From positions 5,332,001 to 5,396,000 of the forward strand of contig CM056874.1 in NCBI GenBank assembly GCA_029876055.1: a DNA stretch of 64,000 bases, written 5' to 3'. Source of the stretch: Madurella fahalii (taxonomy: Eukaryota; Ascomycota; Sordariomycetes; Sordariales). The number at the start of each line of letters is the position of its first letter. The stretch's first letter is position 1. Below, one piece after another: positions 33,601 to 44,972 of the stretch. The position numbers were made by a program, and so were the translations under genes. The notes under the pieces were generated by a model. That model saw nothing but the letters and a program-made list of their open reading frames with translations, was not told the origin of the DNA and did not search any database.

Positions 33601-35147
33601 CATGGAATTGACGACGACGAAGAGGAGACACACGATCGCTCCAGGCGCAGCCAGGGATAGCACAGCTGCCGGAGGTAAGGACGACCTGTCCCTTGAGAGA
33701 TGTGTCGTTGCCGGTGCATGTACAGTGCCGATGTTAGAACTTTACCAGCATGTAAGTACTCCAAATCCGTGATCAACAGGGCGTCGCTAACCAAGCATAG
33801 TCGTGCCGTGAGTTGAAGAAGTACATCTCGGAGGGACGGCGCATCGTTCGGGAGATCGAGACTGAAACGTTTGAGGAGAACCCCCCGCTCTTCCGGGAGT
33901 ACATGACGGCGTCGCCCGAGTTTAAAGTTCTCATGGACAATCAGTTCAAGAACGTCAAGACGCACGCCAGGCTGCTCAGCAAAGCCATGTGGTACGAGTG
34001 GCGCATGAAACTGCAAGACGGGCTCAAGGAGGGCCTTTTGAAAACGGCGGAGGGCATGGATGATGACGACCGGCTACTCAAAAAGCAGCAGGAACTTTTG
34101 TCATCGGTATTGCCCGACATGGTTAAACGCTTCGAAGCACTGGAGATCGAGCACGAGAACCTTGAAGCTGTCGCGCGAGAGCTCGCAGACTGCGACCCCA
34201 AGGATCTTGAAGACGCACGAGCAGAGCTCGCTGCCGTTGACAAGAACATCGCTGAGAAGACCCGAAAGATTGAAGAGCTCCGTCAGCAGCTCGATGAGTC
34301 AGTAGAAAGCATCGAGTCCTGTACGAAGCAGAAGCAGCAGTGCCTGGATGAGATCAGGGAAGCCGACAAGATCCGAGAGGAGTGCCGGGGTTGGTCCTCG
34401 GCAGAGATCAGCAAGCTCAAGGGTAAGCCCGATCCTCATTCCACCCCCCTTTCCCCCTCCATCAGGATGATATCCACAAGCTAACACCTCCTCACTCTTA
34501 CAGCCCGCACAGACGCCCTCGAAAAACAGCACGGCTGGTCCATCACCGCCATCAAAGGAACCGCCATCTCCATGCGCTACAAGCGCGAGATCGAACTCGT
34601 CTTTGACACGCAGCAAAATGTCGCGACCGAGCTCCGGTATATCACCCCCCCCGACAGCTACAACAATGACACCTCACCCCGCGGCTGCTGCCCACCGGAA
34701 AAGGCCTTCTTCCTAGACTGCATCCGCGCGCACATCACGCAGCCGTCCTCCCTCGGCATCAGCCACCTTGTCAAGGTCGTCAGCTCGGCGTGGGACAAGG
34801 CCGACTCGGTCAGCAGACACATCCGCCTGTTGAACCTGTCGTTCCCAACCACCGTGACGAGGATCTCGGAAACATCGCTGCAGATTACGTCATCGCTGTT
34901 GCTGGCGCCCTTGCAGACCCGAGTAGAAGCGGTCGTCACGTTGGAGGTGAATGGTGGCGGGGCAGAGGGTGTCGAAGTGAATGTTGTGCCTGAGGCGAGA
35001 GTCGTGTATGGAGAAGGGTTCAATGTGGGGAAGATGACTGAGTTTTTGGCGGGGAGGGTCACAGGTGATGCAAAGGCAGGCTGGGAAGAGGCCGTTCTGG
35101 GGCTGTATAGAAAGTTGTTGGCGAAGGGAGTAAGGGCTGCGGCCTGA
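30653..35147 (+). CDS. spc105: kinetochore scaffold Spc105/Spc7 (KNL1 family)
   Basis: Four exons, 30653-30865, 30920-33751, 33801-34422 and 34504-35147, give 1436 residues. The disordered N-terminal two thirds carry the PP1-docking motifs of KNL1: 'SILKPT' at about residue 83 and 'RVSF' at 160-163. Six MELT-like repeats of the form M-[D/E]-x-T followed by a Gly-Gly-Ile type tail start near residues 385, 414, 452, 482, 522 and 547 (for example 'MDVTNAVGGI', 'MEFTTAVGGI'). These are Mps1 phosphorylation sites that recruit Bub3-Bub1. The C-terminal part has 'FLNMTSIRFMELTTTKRRHT', a long coiled coil ('LKKYISEGRRIVREIETETF' onward) and an RWD-type end, the Spc7 domain that binds the Mis12/MIND complex. 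It acts at the outer kinetochore in chromosome attachment and checkpoint signalling. Confidence 0.95.
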
Positions 35148-37585
35148 CCGGGGTTGTGGCGCTTTACACATGAACGGTTAAGAAGGGGAAAAGAAAAAGA
35201 AAACGAAAAAGAAGGAACGCGGGGGGAGACAAAAAGCTCACCGCCTAGGCCCCTCCGCGGTGGGAGGGGGGTGGCCGGCTACGAAAAACCTCTTTGGGAT
35301 TTTTGCTTCGACCGAGCAGGAGTCGAACTCGTGGCTTCGCGGCGTGGCCTACAGTTTACGCTACGTGCCTACGCGCCTACGTGCCTACGTTACACGCCGC
35401 TCGGCCACTGCTCGACTCTACTCCTCGGTGCTTTCTGGTCTCGAAAAGCGAGCTTATACACCCCCGGCGGTCAGACCCTTACGTGCTTTCGCCTTGGCCA
35501 CAGGGCAAGGTGGTGCGTGCTGCCACCGTCTCGGGCGGTCTTTGGCCTGCGCCTTCGCCCATCTGAACGGTGGCTTGGAATGGGTTCTTCGGTGTTTATG
35601 ATGGTGTGGCTTGCATTGACTTGGGGACTTGGGAGTGGATGGAATGCGGTTGGCCTGGACTTGACTGGCTTATTGCCTGCATGCGATACCCCTTGATGAT
35701 TGGATTTACTGTATTGATTTGGGAGATATATATACAAATGCATGGGTTTACTGCTCTACATCTTTGTTCTGATTCCAATGTGCTGGAATGCGTCCCGGTC
35801 GGACTGGCGGTCGCCAGTCTGCGCTTGTGTCTCCGTCATTTGTGTATAACCAGGACCAGACAGCAGTGGCAGGACTGATGTGCGGTTGATAAAGAGCGCC
35901 AGCTTCATTCGCGCGCAATGACGGGAGTTTTCGTAATCCGGCTCTCAGCATCAACACGGTGTTTGCACAAAGAATGTTTACATTTGCCACCAATGTCGAT
36001 GCCAAGACTTTACCCCTGAATTACCAATTCCCCAGAGCAACGAGCGGATGCTAAGAGGAACGCGACCAAGGAAACAAACTCATGTCTCTGTAAAGACGGA
36101 CACATAAGCTTTTTTTTCGTGAATTTGATGGGAAGAATCTCAATTACCAGATTGACGGCTACATAGGTCTGTGTTGTCTTGATCGCGTAAAAGCAAGAAA
36201 GCGCATGTCATAGCAGCGAATGGAGCCGTTGGAACATCGCGTCAGAAAAGTCTGATGGAAAATAATAAGAGAAGACAAAATCCAGCATGATATGGTCTGT
36301 AGTATTCAGTGACACCGGTTTGATCACATCGCGGCACGCAAACGGCTAGCGGCTGTCAACCAGAGCGAGAAACGGTGGGAAGAAGAAGAGGATACCTTCT
36401 AAAAGCGCTTCGGCGTCTCAACCCGCAAATTATGCCGTGCTCTAGAGTCAAGCATGGAGTATGACGTGACAGAACCGCGGAAATCATGAGAGCGTAAGGC
36501 AGTGAATTACTTAGTGTCTGTTCAACCAACAGTCAAATTTACTCATCCAGATGAAACAACCGGAACAGTATGCTAACATATCATTGACAACAACCAGCAT
36601 CATTTGGAACATGTTCGACAATCCATGGAAGCACTACGAGGATCGTTGAAACAGAACTTTGACCTCCATCACGGAAGAATGTGGGGTGCGTATCACAACC
36701 CGGGGCCGTCCGTATCAAGAAAAGTGGTACATGTCTTCCCAACTATTCAGGGCCTGCGCTACGTTCGGCAAAAGCAAACATGGGAGAACTTCGGTGTTTC
36801 CGTCTTTGGAGAGCGAAATTTAAAATCACTTTGCCTGTTTCCCTAGCCACCGTTTATTTCCTGGGATAGCTCTTGATAAGTTGCGGCTTCGGCTTTCACG
36901 TTTGGCTTACTCTAGGTGGTGTCAAAGTCCACTTGGGGGCCTACGTCGCCAACCTCCTTGGCTTCATCTTAAGCCACTAGGCTGTCATGGTTACTGTCAT
37001 TCATTTGCTGCCAATCCCATGAAGTTTTGAGGCTTCAATCAGATAGATGGTGTTCGTCGAAACAACTAATATCACCCTACATCGCACGAAAGTATGGGGT
37101 TGGGAAAGAGTGTTTCGGAGGAGTTACCTCGACTGTTCAACGCTATGGCAGTTGGACGGATTTAGTTGGATTGGCCTGAATATCTGGGTTTGCAGTGTGC
37201 TCGCATAACAAGGGTGATTGACAGTCCAAGTACGATAAGAAGCCTGCAGGAAGTAAAAGTGAAGAGGAGGGGGGAAGGAGTGCGCACACAATTGTCCCTG
37301 TTGCGGTCCTATTGTTCTCCCAGGTGAATAGAAATCTGCCATCGAAATTCGCTTTCTATTCTTTGCCATAAATCATCTCATACGCCTCCTCTTCTTCCCA
37401 CGAAACTTCTCTTTCCTTCCTCAGTCGAACTCCAGTGCGATCGCGTCACAACAATCTTCTTCGCAAAGCAACAGCAGCAACTACAACAGCAGTAGCTGCT
37501 GGGAAGATTATCGTCTCTTCGGTTTCGTGATCTCTCTCTCTTTTTTTTTCTTTTCTTTAACTCGACAACCGACACCGCCATCGCC
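35148..37585. other. gene-poor spacer
   Basis: 2.4 kb with no recognised protein gene. The left part contains a tRNA-like sequence (35312-35414). The rest has lower GC content. The open frames at 36604-36869 are short and domain-free. The pyrimidine-rich end (37380-37585) is probably the leader and promoter of the coiled-coil gene. Confidence 0.5.
35312..35414 (-). other. degenerate tRNA-like sequence / possible tRNA-derived SINE head
   Basis: On the minus strand there is a box A-like word TGGCCGAGCGG (35397-35407) and a box B-like word GAGTTCGACTC (35320-35330). Outside them two 7-base arms, CGAGCAG and CTGCTCG, are perfectly complementary like an acceptor stem. A T5 run follows about 25 bases downstream (plus A-run 35284-35288), like a Pol III terminator. 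Between the boxes are tandem GCACGTAG-like octamers instead of an anticodon arm, and the TPsiC arm is too short to pair normally. It is therefore not a functional tRNA in my reading. Confidence 0.35.
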
Positions 37586-40500
37586 ATGGATTTGGCTTTC
37601 CTCGTTTTCGCCCTCGTGGGCATCTTTTTCCTTGCCGTCGTCGCAGACGCACCGATGGCCTATCGTAACGTCGTCGAGGTGATGCGCGAGCTCACCACGG
37701 AGCGTCAGTCGGTCGCCGACTACCTCCTCCTCCTCCTCATCGTCCTCGCCGTGGCCAACTCGTTGGCGCACTTCTTCGGTTTCCTCCGGTCTTGCCTCCC
37801 GACGGTGGCCTCCAGGGTCAATCTGGCCTTGGAGTCGTCGGCTGCAGGAGCCGCTCGTCGGGTCAATCGGGCCCGCGGGTCGGTCATTGACGCCGCCTGT
37901 TGGTTCTTCAAAGCCGTCAGGCAGAGTACACCCGGCAGACTCCTCTCGTGGGTGTTCCGTCGTCTCGTTGTGCCCCTCTTGCTCTTCGTCCTGCGTCCCT
38001 TCGTGCCGGCGATTCTTAGGAAATACCACCTGTGGAAGAACTGGATCGAGGCCGGGGCTGGAGACTTTGTGGACTGGTTCTGCATCGACATAGAGGGACG
38101 CATCGAGAGGCGCCGCGTCCTTGCGTCGCAGGAGCTGGTGTATGGCGGGCAGCTGACGAAACTCGACCGGCTGAACACGGAAGTTGCCCAGGTTGCTCGG
38201 AACGCCAAAGAGGCTTTTAACGATAATCGTCATTACCTCAAAGGGAAGTACGACTTCTTGGAGCCGACGCCGTTCGCTGGCCGGGTTGCTGCCGTCAAGC
38301 CGGAAGAAGGTCCGCTCCCGAAGCTCAGTTTATGGACTCGCCTCCGCCGCCGGGTGGACTGGGACGTCTTTTGGGCCGACCAGAAAATCCTCCGGATCAG
38401 GCGGGCCATAAAGGAGAACCAGGACATAATCTCTGACCTGGAACACCAGCTGAAGTTTCGGTCCCAGGAGCATTGGGCCATCGAAGACACGGTCCGGATC
38501 TGCAAGCGCCGCCCTCAGCTCGCTTGGTAAGTACACTCCTTGTTTATACACTTTGAAATTTCCCCCAAGTGCCCCATGAGATCCTCCAGGAGAGTGACAC
38601 CCGACTAATATTGTTTGCTTAGGATGGATGCCGTTACAGCACCCAGATATGATGAGCCGGAGCCGGAACCGGAACCGTACCACAGCTGCCAACCCCAGCA
38701 GACCGATCCCCAGATCCGCATCGGAGACTGGACAGGCCCAGCAAGCACAATCCTTCGCGGTCGTGCCCACAACCGCCGACAGCGCCTCCTCACCACGACA
38801 TCCCAAGATGTCGTTCTCTCTTCCCAGACTGTCGACGAACAGGCCAACCAGCCCGATTCCACTCCATCCCCTCTTCCCCTTCCTCTTCTGGCCCCTCCTA
38901 CCGCTGACGAAATCCTCGCCGCCGCCGCCGCCACCCCTCTCCCCCTCACCTCCGAAGAAGTCGCCCTAGAGAACGCCCGTCAGACCCTCGAGCAGTCCCA
39001 CGCCGTCTTCTTGCGGCAAGCCGAGGCAATGTGCCGGTGGAGGTCTACCATCACCCAGTACGCCCAGGACCGCGTCGTCGAGTTCAAGGCCGTCAAGGAG
39101 AAAATGGACGCCCACGCCGCCGCCCATTCCTACTGGAGACGGTGCTCCCGCCTCTTGTATCGCCAGCAAAAGGAAGAGGAGAAGAAGAAGCTCGCTGAAA
39201 TGGAAGCCGAACAGAGTGCCCCCAGCACCGCTGACGTCCAACGTGCCGCCCGGACCAAGGAGGCAGAGGAAGAACTGCGCCGTGCCCAAGAGATCCGTGC
39301 TGCCGAGGAAGCAGGGCTCGAGTCTGCAGTTGCAGAGGAGACCCGGCTGAAGGCCCTATTTGATGCCGCACAGGCCACACGTGTCGCTCTGGAGGCTAGA
39401 GTCGAGTCCGCGTGCGCGGAGGGGACGAGGTTGACGGAGTTGTTGGAGCGTTTGAGCTTGGGTGGAAACACCGATACCGAGGAACCCCAGCAGCAGGAGG
39501 ATGTTAGGCAGGACACTGTCGAGGAGCAGTGTCGTCAAAATCTCGCCGATGAACTGGATCCTGAGATCGCAAAAGCGGAGCAGGAGAAAGTGAAGGTTGA
39601 GGAGACGCTCGCCGAGAAACTGGAGCCTGAGGCCGCGGCCGCGGAGCAGGTGAAGGAGAAGGTTGAGCACCATGAGCTCGCTGAGGAATCAGAACTTGAG
39701 TCCACGTTCGTGGAGCAAAGGAAGAAGGCCGAGCAGGATCTCACCGAGGAACCCGAACCTGAGGCCACATCTGTGGAGCAGGTGAAGGAGAAGGCTGAGC
39801 AAGAGAGACTCGCTGAGGAACCGGAACCTGAGGCCACGTCTGTGGAGCAGGTAAAGGAGAAGGCCGAGCACAACTGCCTCGCTGAGGAACCGGAACTTGA
39901 GGCCGTGCAAGCGGAGCAAGGGAAGGAGAAGGCCGAGCAGACACTCGCCGATGAACTGGAGGTTGCGCAGCAGGCGAACGTGAAGGCTGAGCAAGAACGC
40001 GCCGAGGAACTAGCGCTTGAGGCTGCCCACGCAGAGCAAGCAAAGGTGAAGGTCGTCGAGGAGCAGAAGCTGGCCGAGGAATTGGAGCTTGCTGAGCAGG
40101 CGAAGGTGAAGGCAGAGCAGCAGCGTGCCGAGGAACTAGCGTTTGAGGCCGCACTCGCGGAGCAGGCAAGGGCGAAGGCCGCTGAGGAAGCTGAACTCCA
40201 GGCTAAATTTGAGGAGGGGATGAGGAGAGCGCAAGCTGAACAGCAAAGGCTGGCTGCTGAACAGGAGGAGGCTCGGATCGCCGCCGAGGCCATGGCCGCT
40301 CAAGAAGCGGAACTTCAGCGCTTGCTGGAACAGGAGATTCTTGCTATGGAAGCCGCAGAGGAGGCTCGACGGCTCGCTCTTCAAGTGGAACAACAGCGCA
40401 TCGCGGAACTAGAGCGCCAACACCAACAACATTTGGCTGAGATGGCGAGAGCCGCGCGGGAGTGGGAGCATCACCGTGCCGAACAACAGCGGCTTGCCGA

Positions 40501-42289
40501 GCAGCAACTCCTCGCTGAGGAACGGGCGAGGCAGGCTGTATTGGAGGAAGAACTAAGACGCCAGGCCGCTGAACATGCTCGATTGGCCGCGCAAGCCGCT
40601 ATTGACATGGAGGGTGTTGACGAGGCGACGCCTGTTCCCATCCGGGAAGGCCAGGCACAACCGGAGGCAGCATTTGCCCTTGAGCCTGTTTACGAGACGA
40701 CTCCCCTGTTTACATTCGGCGGCCAAGGGGTGGCTTCCCAGCACGAGGGACCAGCATCCCAGTTCTCTTTTGCCCCGTCAATTCCCCAACCCCAGCAGAC
40801 AACACCCCAGCCCATTATGACACCGCCGACATCCCAAACCCAACCCCAGACCACCATAGAACGCCGGACAGCCGACCTCGCGATGGCGGAGGAGGTAGGC
40901 CAACAGGCCATGCCAGCTCACGAAGCCGAGAGGACGGCTGCGCAGGAATTCGATGAGCGTCAGGGCGCCATGACGGCGGAAGAATGGAGGATATACCTGC
41001 AGCAGACGGAGGAGGGGAAGGCCGTCAGCGGCGATATCCAGGAGTGGGAAGCTGACTGGGCTAGGGAGATCGAGGAGGAGGAGGAGGAGGAGGAGGAGGA
41101 GGAGGAGGAGGAGGAGGAGGAGGAGGAGGAGGAGGAGGCGACAATGGCTGCGCCAGAACCCGAAGCGGACGCGGCTCAAACGGGTACGGGGAGACCGGTC
41201 GCGAAAGCCAAGGGAAAGGGGAGGGCAGCGGCGAAAGCTGCTGTACGCCTCGAATTCCAGAGGATCGAGGAAGCCCGGCAGCAGTCAGAAGGGGCCTGGC
41301 GGCAAAACGTCGCGGCAAACTCGAGCGAAGAGGCCGTCTTCCGTCCTCTGGAATTCGAGGGCGACGAGGATGAGGAGGAGGCTAGGCTTGCCGAGGAAGC
41401 GAGGCAGAAGGCCGCCGAGGAGGAGGAGGCTCGGCGTGCCGAGGAGCCAAGCTGAAGGCGGCTGAAGAGGCAAAGGTGCGTGCCCAGGAGGCAGCTGCGA
41501 AGCTCGCCCGGGAGGCTGCGACCCGCTCTCGTCCAAAGCGGGGATCTCTACGAGGTCGACAGCGATTCTGATGTCGACAACGATGAGAACGCGATGGACG
41601 ACGACGGAGCTCGCATTGTCCGCGTCAATCGGGGCGCGGGCAAGCGCGCCGACAAGCCGGAGACCGACAAGAAGGCTCTGGGACTGTTCGGAGACGTCCC
41701 GCCCGCGATTGAGTTTATGGCTCAACCGCCGGCAGGGACAACCTTCGCTCAGGAGAAGCCGTTCATCCCAATGTACGGCCCAGAGACCTTCTCGACGGAC
41801 GCGGGGAGAGAGGCGCTCCGTCAGCACCTTGCCAACAGGCTTGGGACTGCGGCTGTGCCTGCTCCAGTATCCGCGCCGTCGCCCCCGTCGGCCCCCAGCC
41901 CTCTTCCCTCCGCCGCCACTATGGTATCCTCTTCGACGGCGTCTCTTCGCTCGCGCTTGGAGACGTCGGCGACCCCGACTCCGCCGCCGAAACCGGCCCT
42001 CATCTTGCCGATCGGGCAGTCCAAGAAGGCGTCAGGGCCTTCTCTGCTCGAGAAGCTGGCCGAGTTGGAGCGCAAGGAGAAGGATGGGTCGCCGAGGTCG
42101 AAGCCCGCGCTGCAAAAACCGTTGCCACAGCCGGGCACGACCATCGTCAAGAAGGCGGTGCCTTCTCTCTTCATTGAGAGAAAGAAGCCGAGGAAGCCGG
42201 CTCAGAAACCGGCCCAGACGCAGAAGACGCCCGATGGCAAAGGCAAAGAAAAAGACAACAGTAGCGGCATGGACATGAAGACGGCATAA
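37586..42289 (+). CDS. large membrane-anchored coiled-coil protein, unrecognised; frame broken near 3' end
   Basis: Exon 1 is 37586-38526. A GT-AG intron (38527-38622, branch CTAAT) joins it in phase 2 to exon 2 from 38623. The N-terminus has a hydrophobic segment at residues 2-22 and a second ('DYLLLLLIVLAVANSLAHFF') near 45-64; a third weaker one lies near 130-150 ('LVVPLLLFVLRPFVPAIL'). From about residue 400 to 1280 it is an Ala/Glu/Gln/Lys-rich coiled coil. It includes imperfect 20-30-residue repeats ('EQVKEKAEQERLAEEPEPEA') at nucleotides about 39570-40200 and an uninterrupted run of over 20 Glu at about 41072-41137. The frame ends with TGA at 41453-41455. Coding-like sequence continues in the +1 frame over 41446-41541 ('AKLKAAEEAKVRAQEAAAKL'), then back in the original frame to a stop at 42287-42289. 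Read with both shifts the product is about 1535 residues. No family is recognised; an organelle-membrane tether is only inference. Alternatives are sequencing error, real mutation, or an intron I cannot place. Confidence 0.65.
41072..41137. repeat. GAG trinucleotide run coding for polyglutamate
   Basis: An uninterrupted run of more than 20 GAG codons lies within the coiled-coil gene. It is in frame, so expansion or contraction would keep the frame. Confidence 0.9.
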
Positions 42290-42414
42290 ACGACTGGACG
42301 TTTGGTCAATTCTTTTCTGGGATAGGGAGGGCGGGTGGGCCAGAAAGATGGAATACGTCTGTTGTTTTCCTGCGTATCTACGACCATTCATCGGCAACGG
42401 TTGTCCTACATCAT
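42290..42414. other. short tail-to-tail spacer
   Basis: Only 125 bp separate the stop codons of the coiled-coil gene and atg14, so their 3' UTRs are likely to overlap as antisense transcripts. Confidence 0.6.
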
Positions 42415-43984
42415 CTATCGGTTCTTTAATTTTGTCCAGCCACTTGTTCCCCGTGTTGTGTTGCCATCGGAGACGCCGCCAGTCGTACCGACAGTTCGCA
42501 CCGTCATGACGCTGGCAACACCGAGGTCGCGCGCACCAGATCCGCCACTGCCGCAACCTCGTACCAACACACCGTCCTCGAATCCATCCTCGACCTCGTC
42601 ACCCTCGATTTTCTCCCACTCCAACATTGGGGCCTCGCTAGATAGCCGCTTCTTGAGCCTATCCGCCAGCTTCAGTGGCGCCAGAATCTTGAAGTTGCGA
42701 ACGAACTCGGTCCCTTCGGCTCCTCCGAGGAAGCTGTGTACCGTCCCATGCGACCAGCGGCCGATCGTTGACTTTGGATTGGTCATCTCGGCATGTTCCT
42801 CATCTCTTGGGCTCCCGGTCGGTGGCGTCAATGATGTTGGGAACGTCGGCTCGACAGATCGGCGGTGGAGTTGATCGCCAATGAGCAGGCGCCAGAGGTT
42901 CTGGCCCATATTGCATACATCCTCGTACGAATCCTTGTCGCCAAACGAGACTCCTTGCGAGCAGCACGCCCAAGCAATGTCGTATGCCAGCAGAGAAGCT
43001 CCTTCTACAAAAAACGAATACGCCGATGGATCGTCCTTGGCAAGTGCGGGAAGCGGCTTGTCGATGAACAACGGACGAGGTCGCGGGATATGGCGTTGCT
43101 CACCGTCACCGGGAATCTGCGACGACAGCGCGGATCCGGGGAAAGGCACTTCTCCGTGCTTGTAGGATGACGCAAGCGAGAAGATGGTCGGCCGGGGATA
43201 GTCGCGGTGCGGGAGCGTAATCTCGGCCGGCAGCCGGATGGCCAGATAATGCGACGCCAGAACTAGAATATGCGCAATGTGGGCTAGCGATGTGGAGATC
43301 ACCTCTGGCGACAAACCTGCCAGCATTGTCAGTCAACGGCCAACAACCTTTTGCTTCGTCGGATAGTGCCAGAGAATAGAACCTACTGTTCATGGCGTGA
43401 AGGTCAAACATCTCGACTCCGCCGATCTCGTACCGCTTCGCGCTGCCCTTCTTGACCTGGCGAAGGCCGTACAACCTAGCAGCCTCCTCGCACAAGAAGG
43501 CCCTCGTCGCTGCCATGGTGTCGGCGCTGCGATTCCACTTGTACCTGGATCTCTGGGAAGACCGTTCTACTTCTTCCAGCTGCCTGCTCCGCCTGGCCTG
43601 AGTCCCGGCGGCGACCGAGGCGAGATCGGATTTTCTCCGAGCGACGGCATCCTTCTTTGCCGCGATTTCCTTTCGCGCGGCATCAACCTTGGTCTTTAGC
43701 AGTTCTGCTTGCGCAATGATACGGCTCGTTTGGTCCGCGGCAGCCTCTTCTTGGGCCATCAACCAGTCAGCCTTGGCCCTTTGCGATTCGGCGCTCTGCT
43801 CTCGTGTATCGCCCGCCTGGCTCAACAGGGCGGCATCGACTCGGCTCCGGTCTTTCTCGGTCTGCATCAGCGCCCGGGCGTACTCGACGCGACTCTCATA
43901 GAGGCGGTTCCTCGCGTCGACTGCACAGAGAAACGGCAACTTCTTCGGGTGGTGAGGGCGGTGGCAGACGCTGCAGTTCATCAT
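42415..43984 (-). CDS. atg14: autophagy protein Atg14 (PI3-kinase complex I subunit)
   Basis: Two exons, 43984-43387 and 43316-42415, give 499 residues; the 70-bp intron is phase 1 and joins 'FDLHAMN' to 'SLSPEVISTSLAHIAHILVL'. The N-terminus 'MMNCSVCHRPHHPKKLPFLC' contains the paired cysteines typical of Atg14, and 'AVDARNRLYESRVEYA' follows. Next is a long coiled coil (about residues 30-150) and then the Atg14/Barkor core with 'IAHILVLASHYLAIRLP', 'PHRDYPRPTIFSLASSYK' and 'FVEGASLLAYDIAWACCSQG'. The C-terminus is Gly/Thr-rich and disordered. Atg14 brings Vps34, Vps15 and Atg6 to the pre-autophagosomal structure to make PI3P. Two adjacent ATGs (43984 and 43981) could each be the start. Confidence 0.93.
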
Positions 43985-44972
43985 GGCTGGCGGTGGGATT
44001 CGTTACCGAAGCAAGGTGCAAGTTTGATTACTCTATGGACGAGGGAGGCCTGCGGATTGCAGATTTCTGGGGGGAGAACGCAGGAAACCCGGTCGAGAGC
44101 GAGGGACAGGTTCGTGGTCCCTTTATACTTCTGATGCGACAGGCGGCTTCAATTGGCAGCCAGGCATTGCAGGGAAAGTCAGTGCGGCGCGCGGTGATGC
44201 CTGGAAAGTGCGGGATGGAACGGGCTCCGAATAAGAAAGGAACCCAGGAAAAAAAAGAGGGACGAGGGTCAGGAAAGGCCCCGTCACCGCCTGGTTGACA
44301 TTTGAGATGCCGAGTCAGCTGGTCAAGTATCACAAGAGAAGCGAAGTGTGTGCAAGACGGGAAGTCGGCCATCGAGGTCTCTCATCTTATCGCTCCCGCG
44401 TCATCGTTATCGCGCTGCGGCCTGGAAGGCTGCCGGGGCCCATGTGCTTCCCCCGGGAGCCACTCAGAGGACGAGCCACCAATCAGCCGCCCTGTGCCTG
44501 CCGGGAGCTCGGCCGATCATCGCTGCGAACCGTGCGCTCTTCCTATTCGCGACGCGCTCTGGGGCGACAGCCACAACCGTCTTGACAACTCATCCACACA
44601 TCCATCTGCGAAGAGGCAGGCACACCAATCAGTCAACACAACGACGGCCGCAATTGATCTTGGGCATCCAGGCCGAGTCCGCGGCCTTTTGTCCCCGGCC
44701 ATGGGAGCGGGGTCGAGCCGAGTCTCTTTCATTCGCAGACGCTGCAGTCAGCCGTCGAGGCATTGACCGGGCGAACCTTTCTTATTGCTGCACCTCTCCT
44801 CGCACCCCACGGCTCTCATTCATTGTCCTTCAAAAGAAATCCCGAGAGATAAATCCCCGTCTTTGCCGACTTTAAGAAATACCGGAAACTCTCCGGGGCG
44901 TCACGAGAACGCACCTTCCTACCTTGTCGGCCCGTTCCTGAGTTCATCGAGTTCTGGGCTTCCCAATTCCTG
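43985..44972. other. divergent spacer, atg14 / small unknown gene
   Basis: 988 bp with overlapping frames on the plus strand (44295-44875) that are high in Arg/Pro/Ser and domain-free. It is treated as promoter and leader sequence of the two flanking genes. Confidence 0.45.

Noticed and set aside
35154..35696. Plus-strand frame of 180 codons after spc105
   Set aside because: Runs over the tRNA-like sequence and octamer repeats with no domain; not a believable protein.
39535..40293. Long minus-strand Ser/Ala/Cys-rich frame
   Set aside because: Mirror-image shadow of the repeated Glu/Ala-rich coiled-coil coding sequence on the plus strand.
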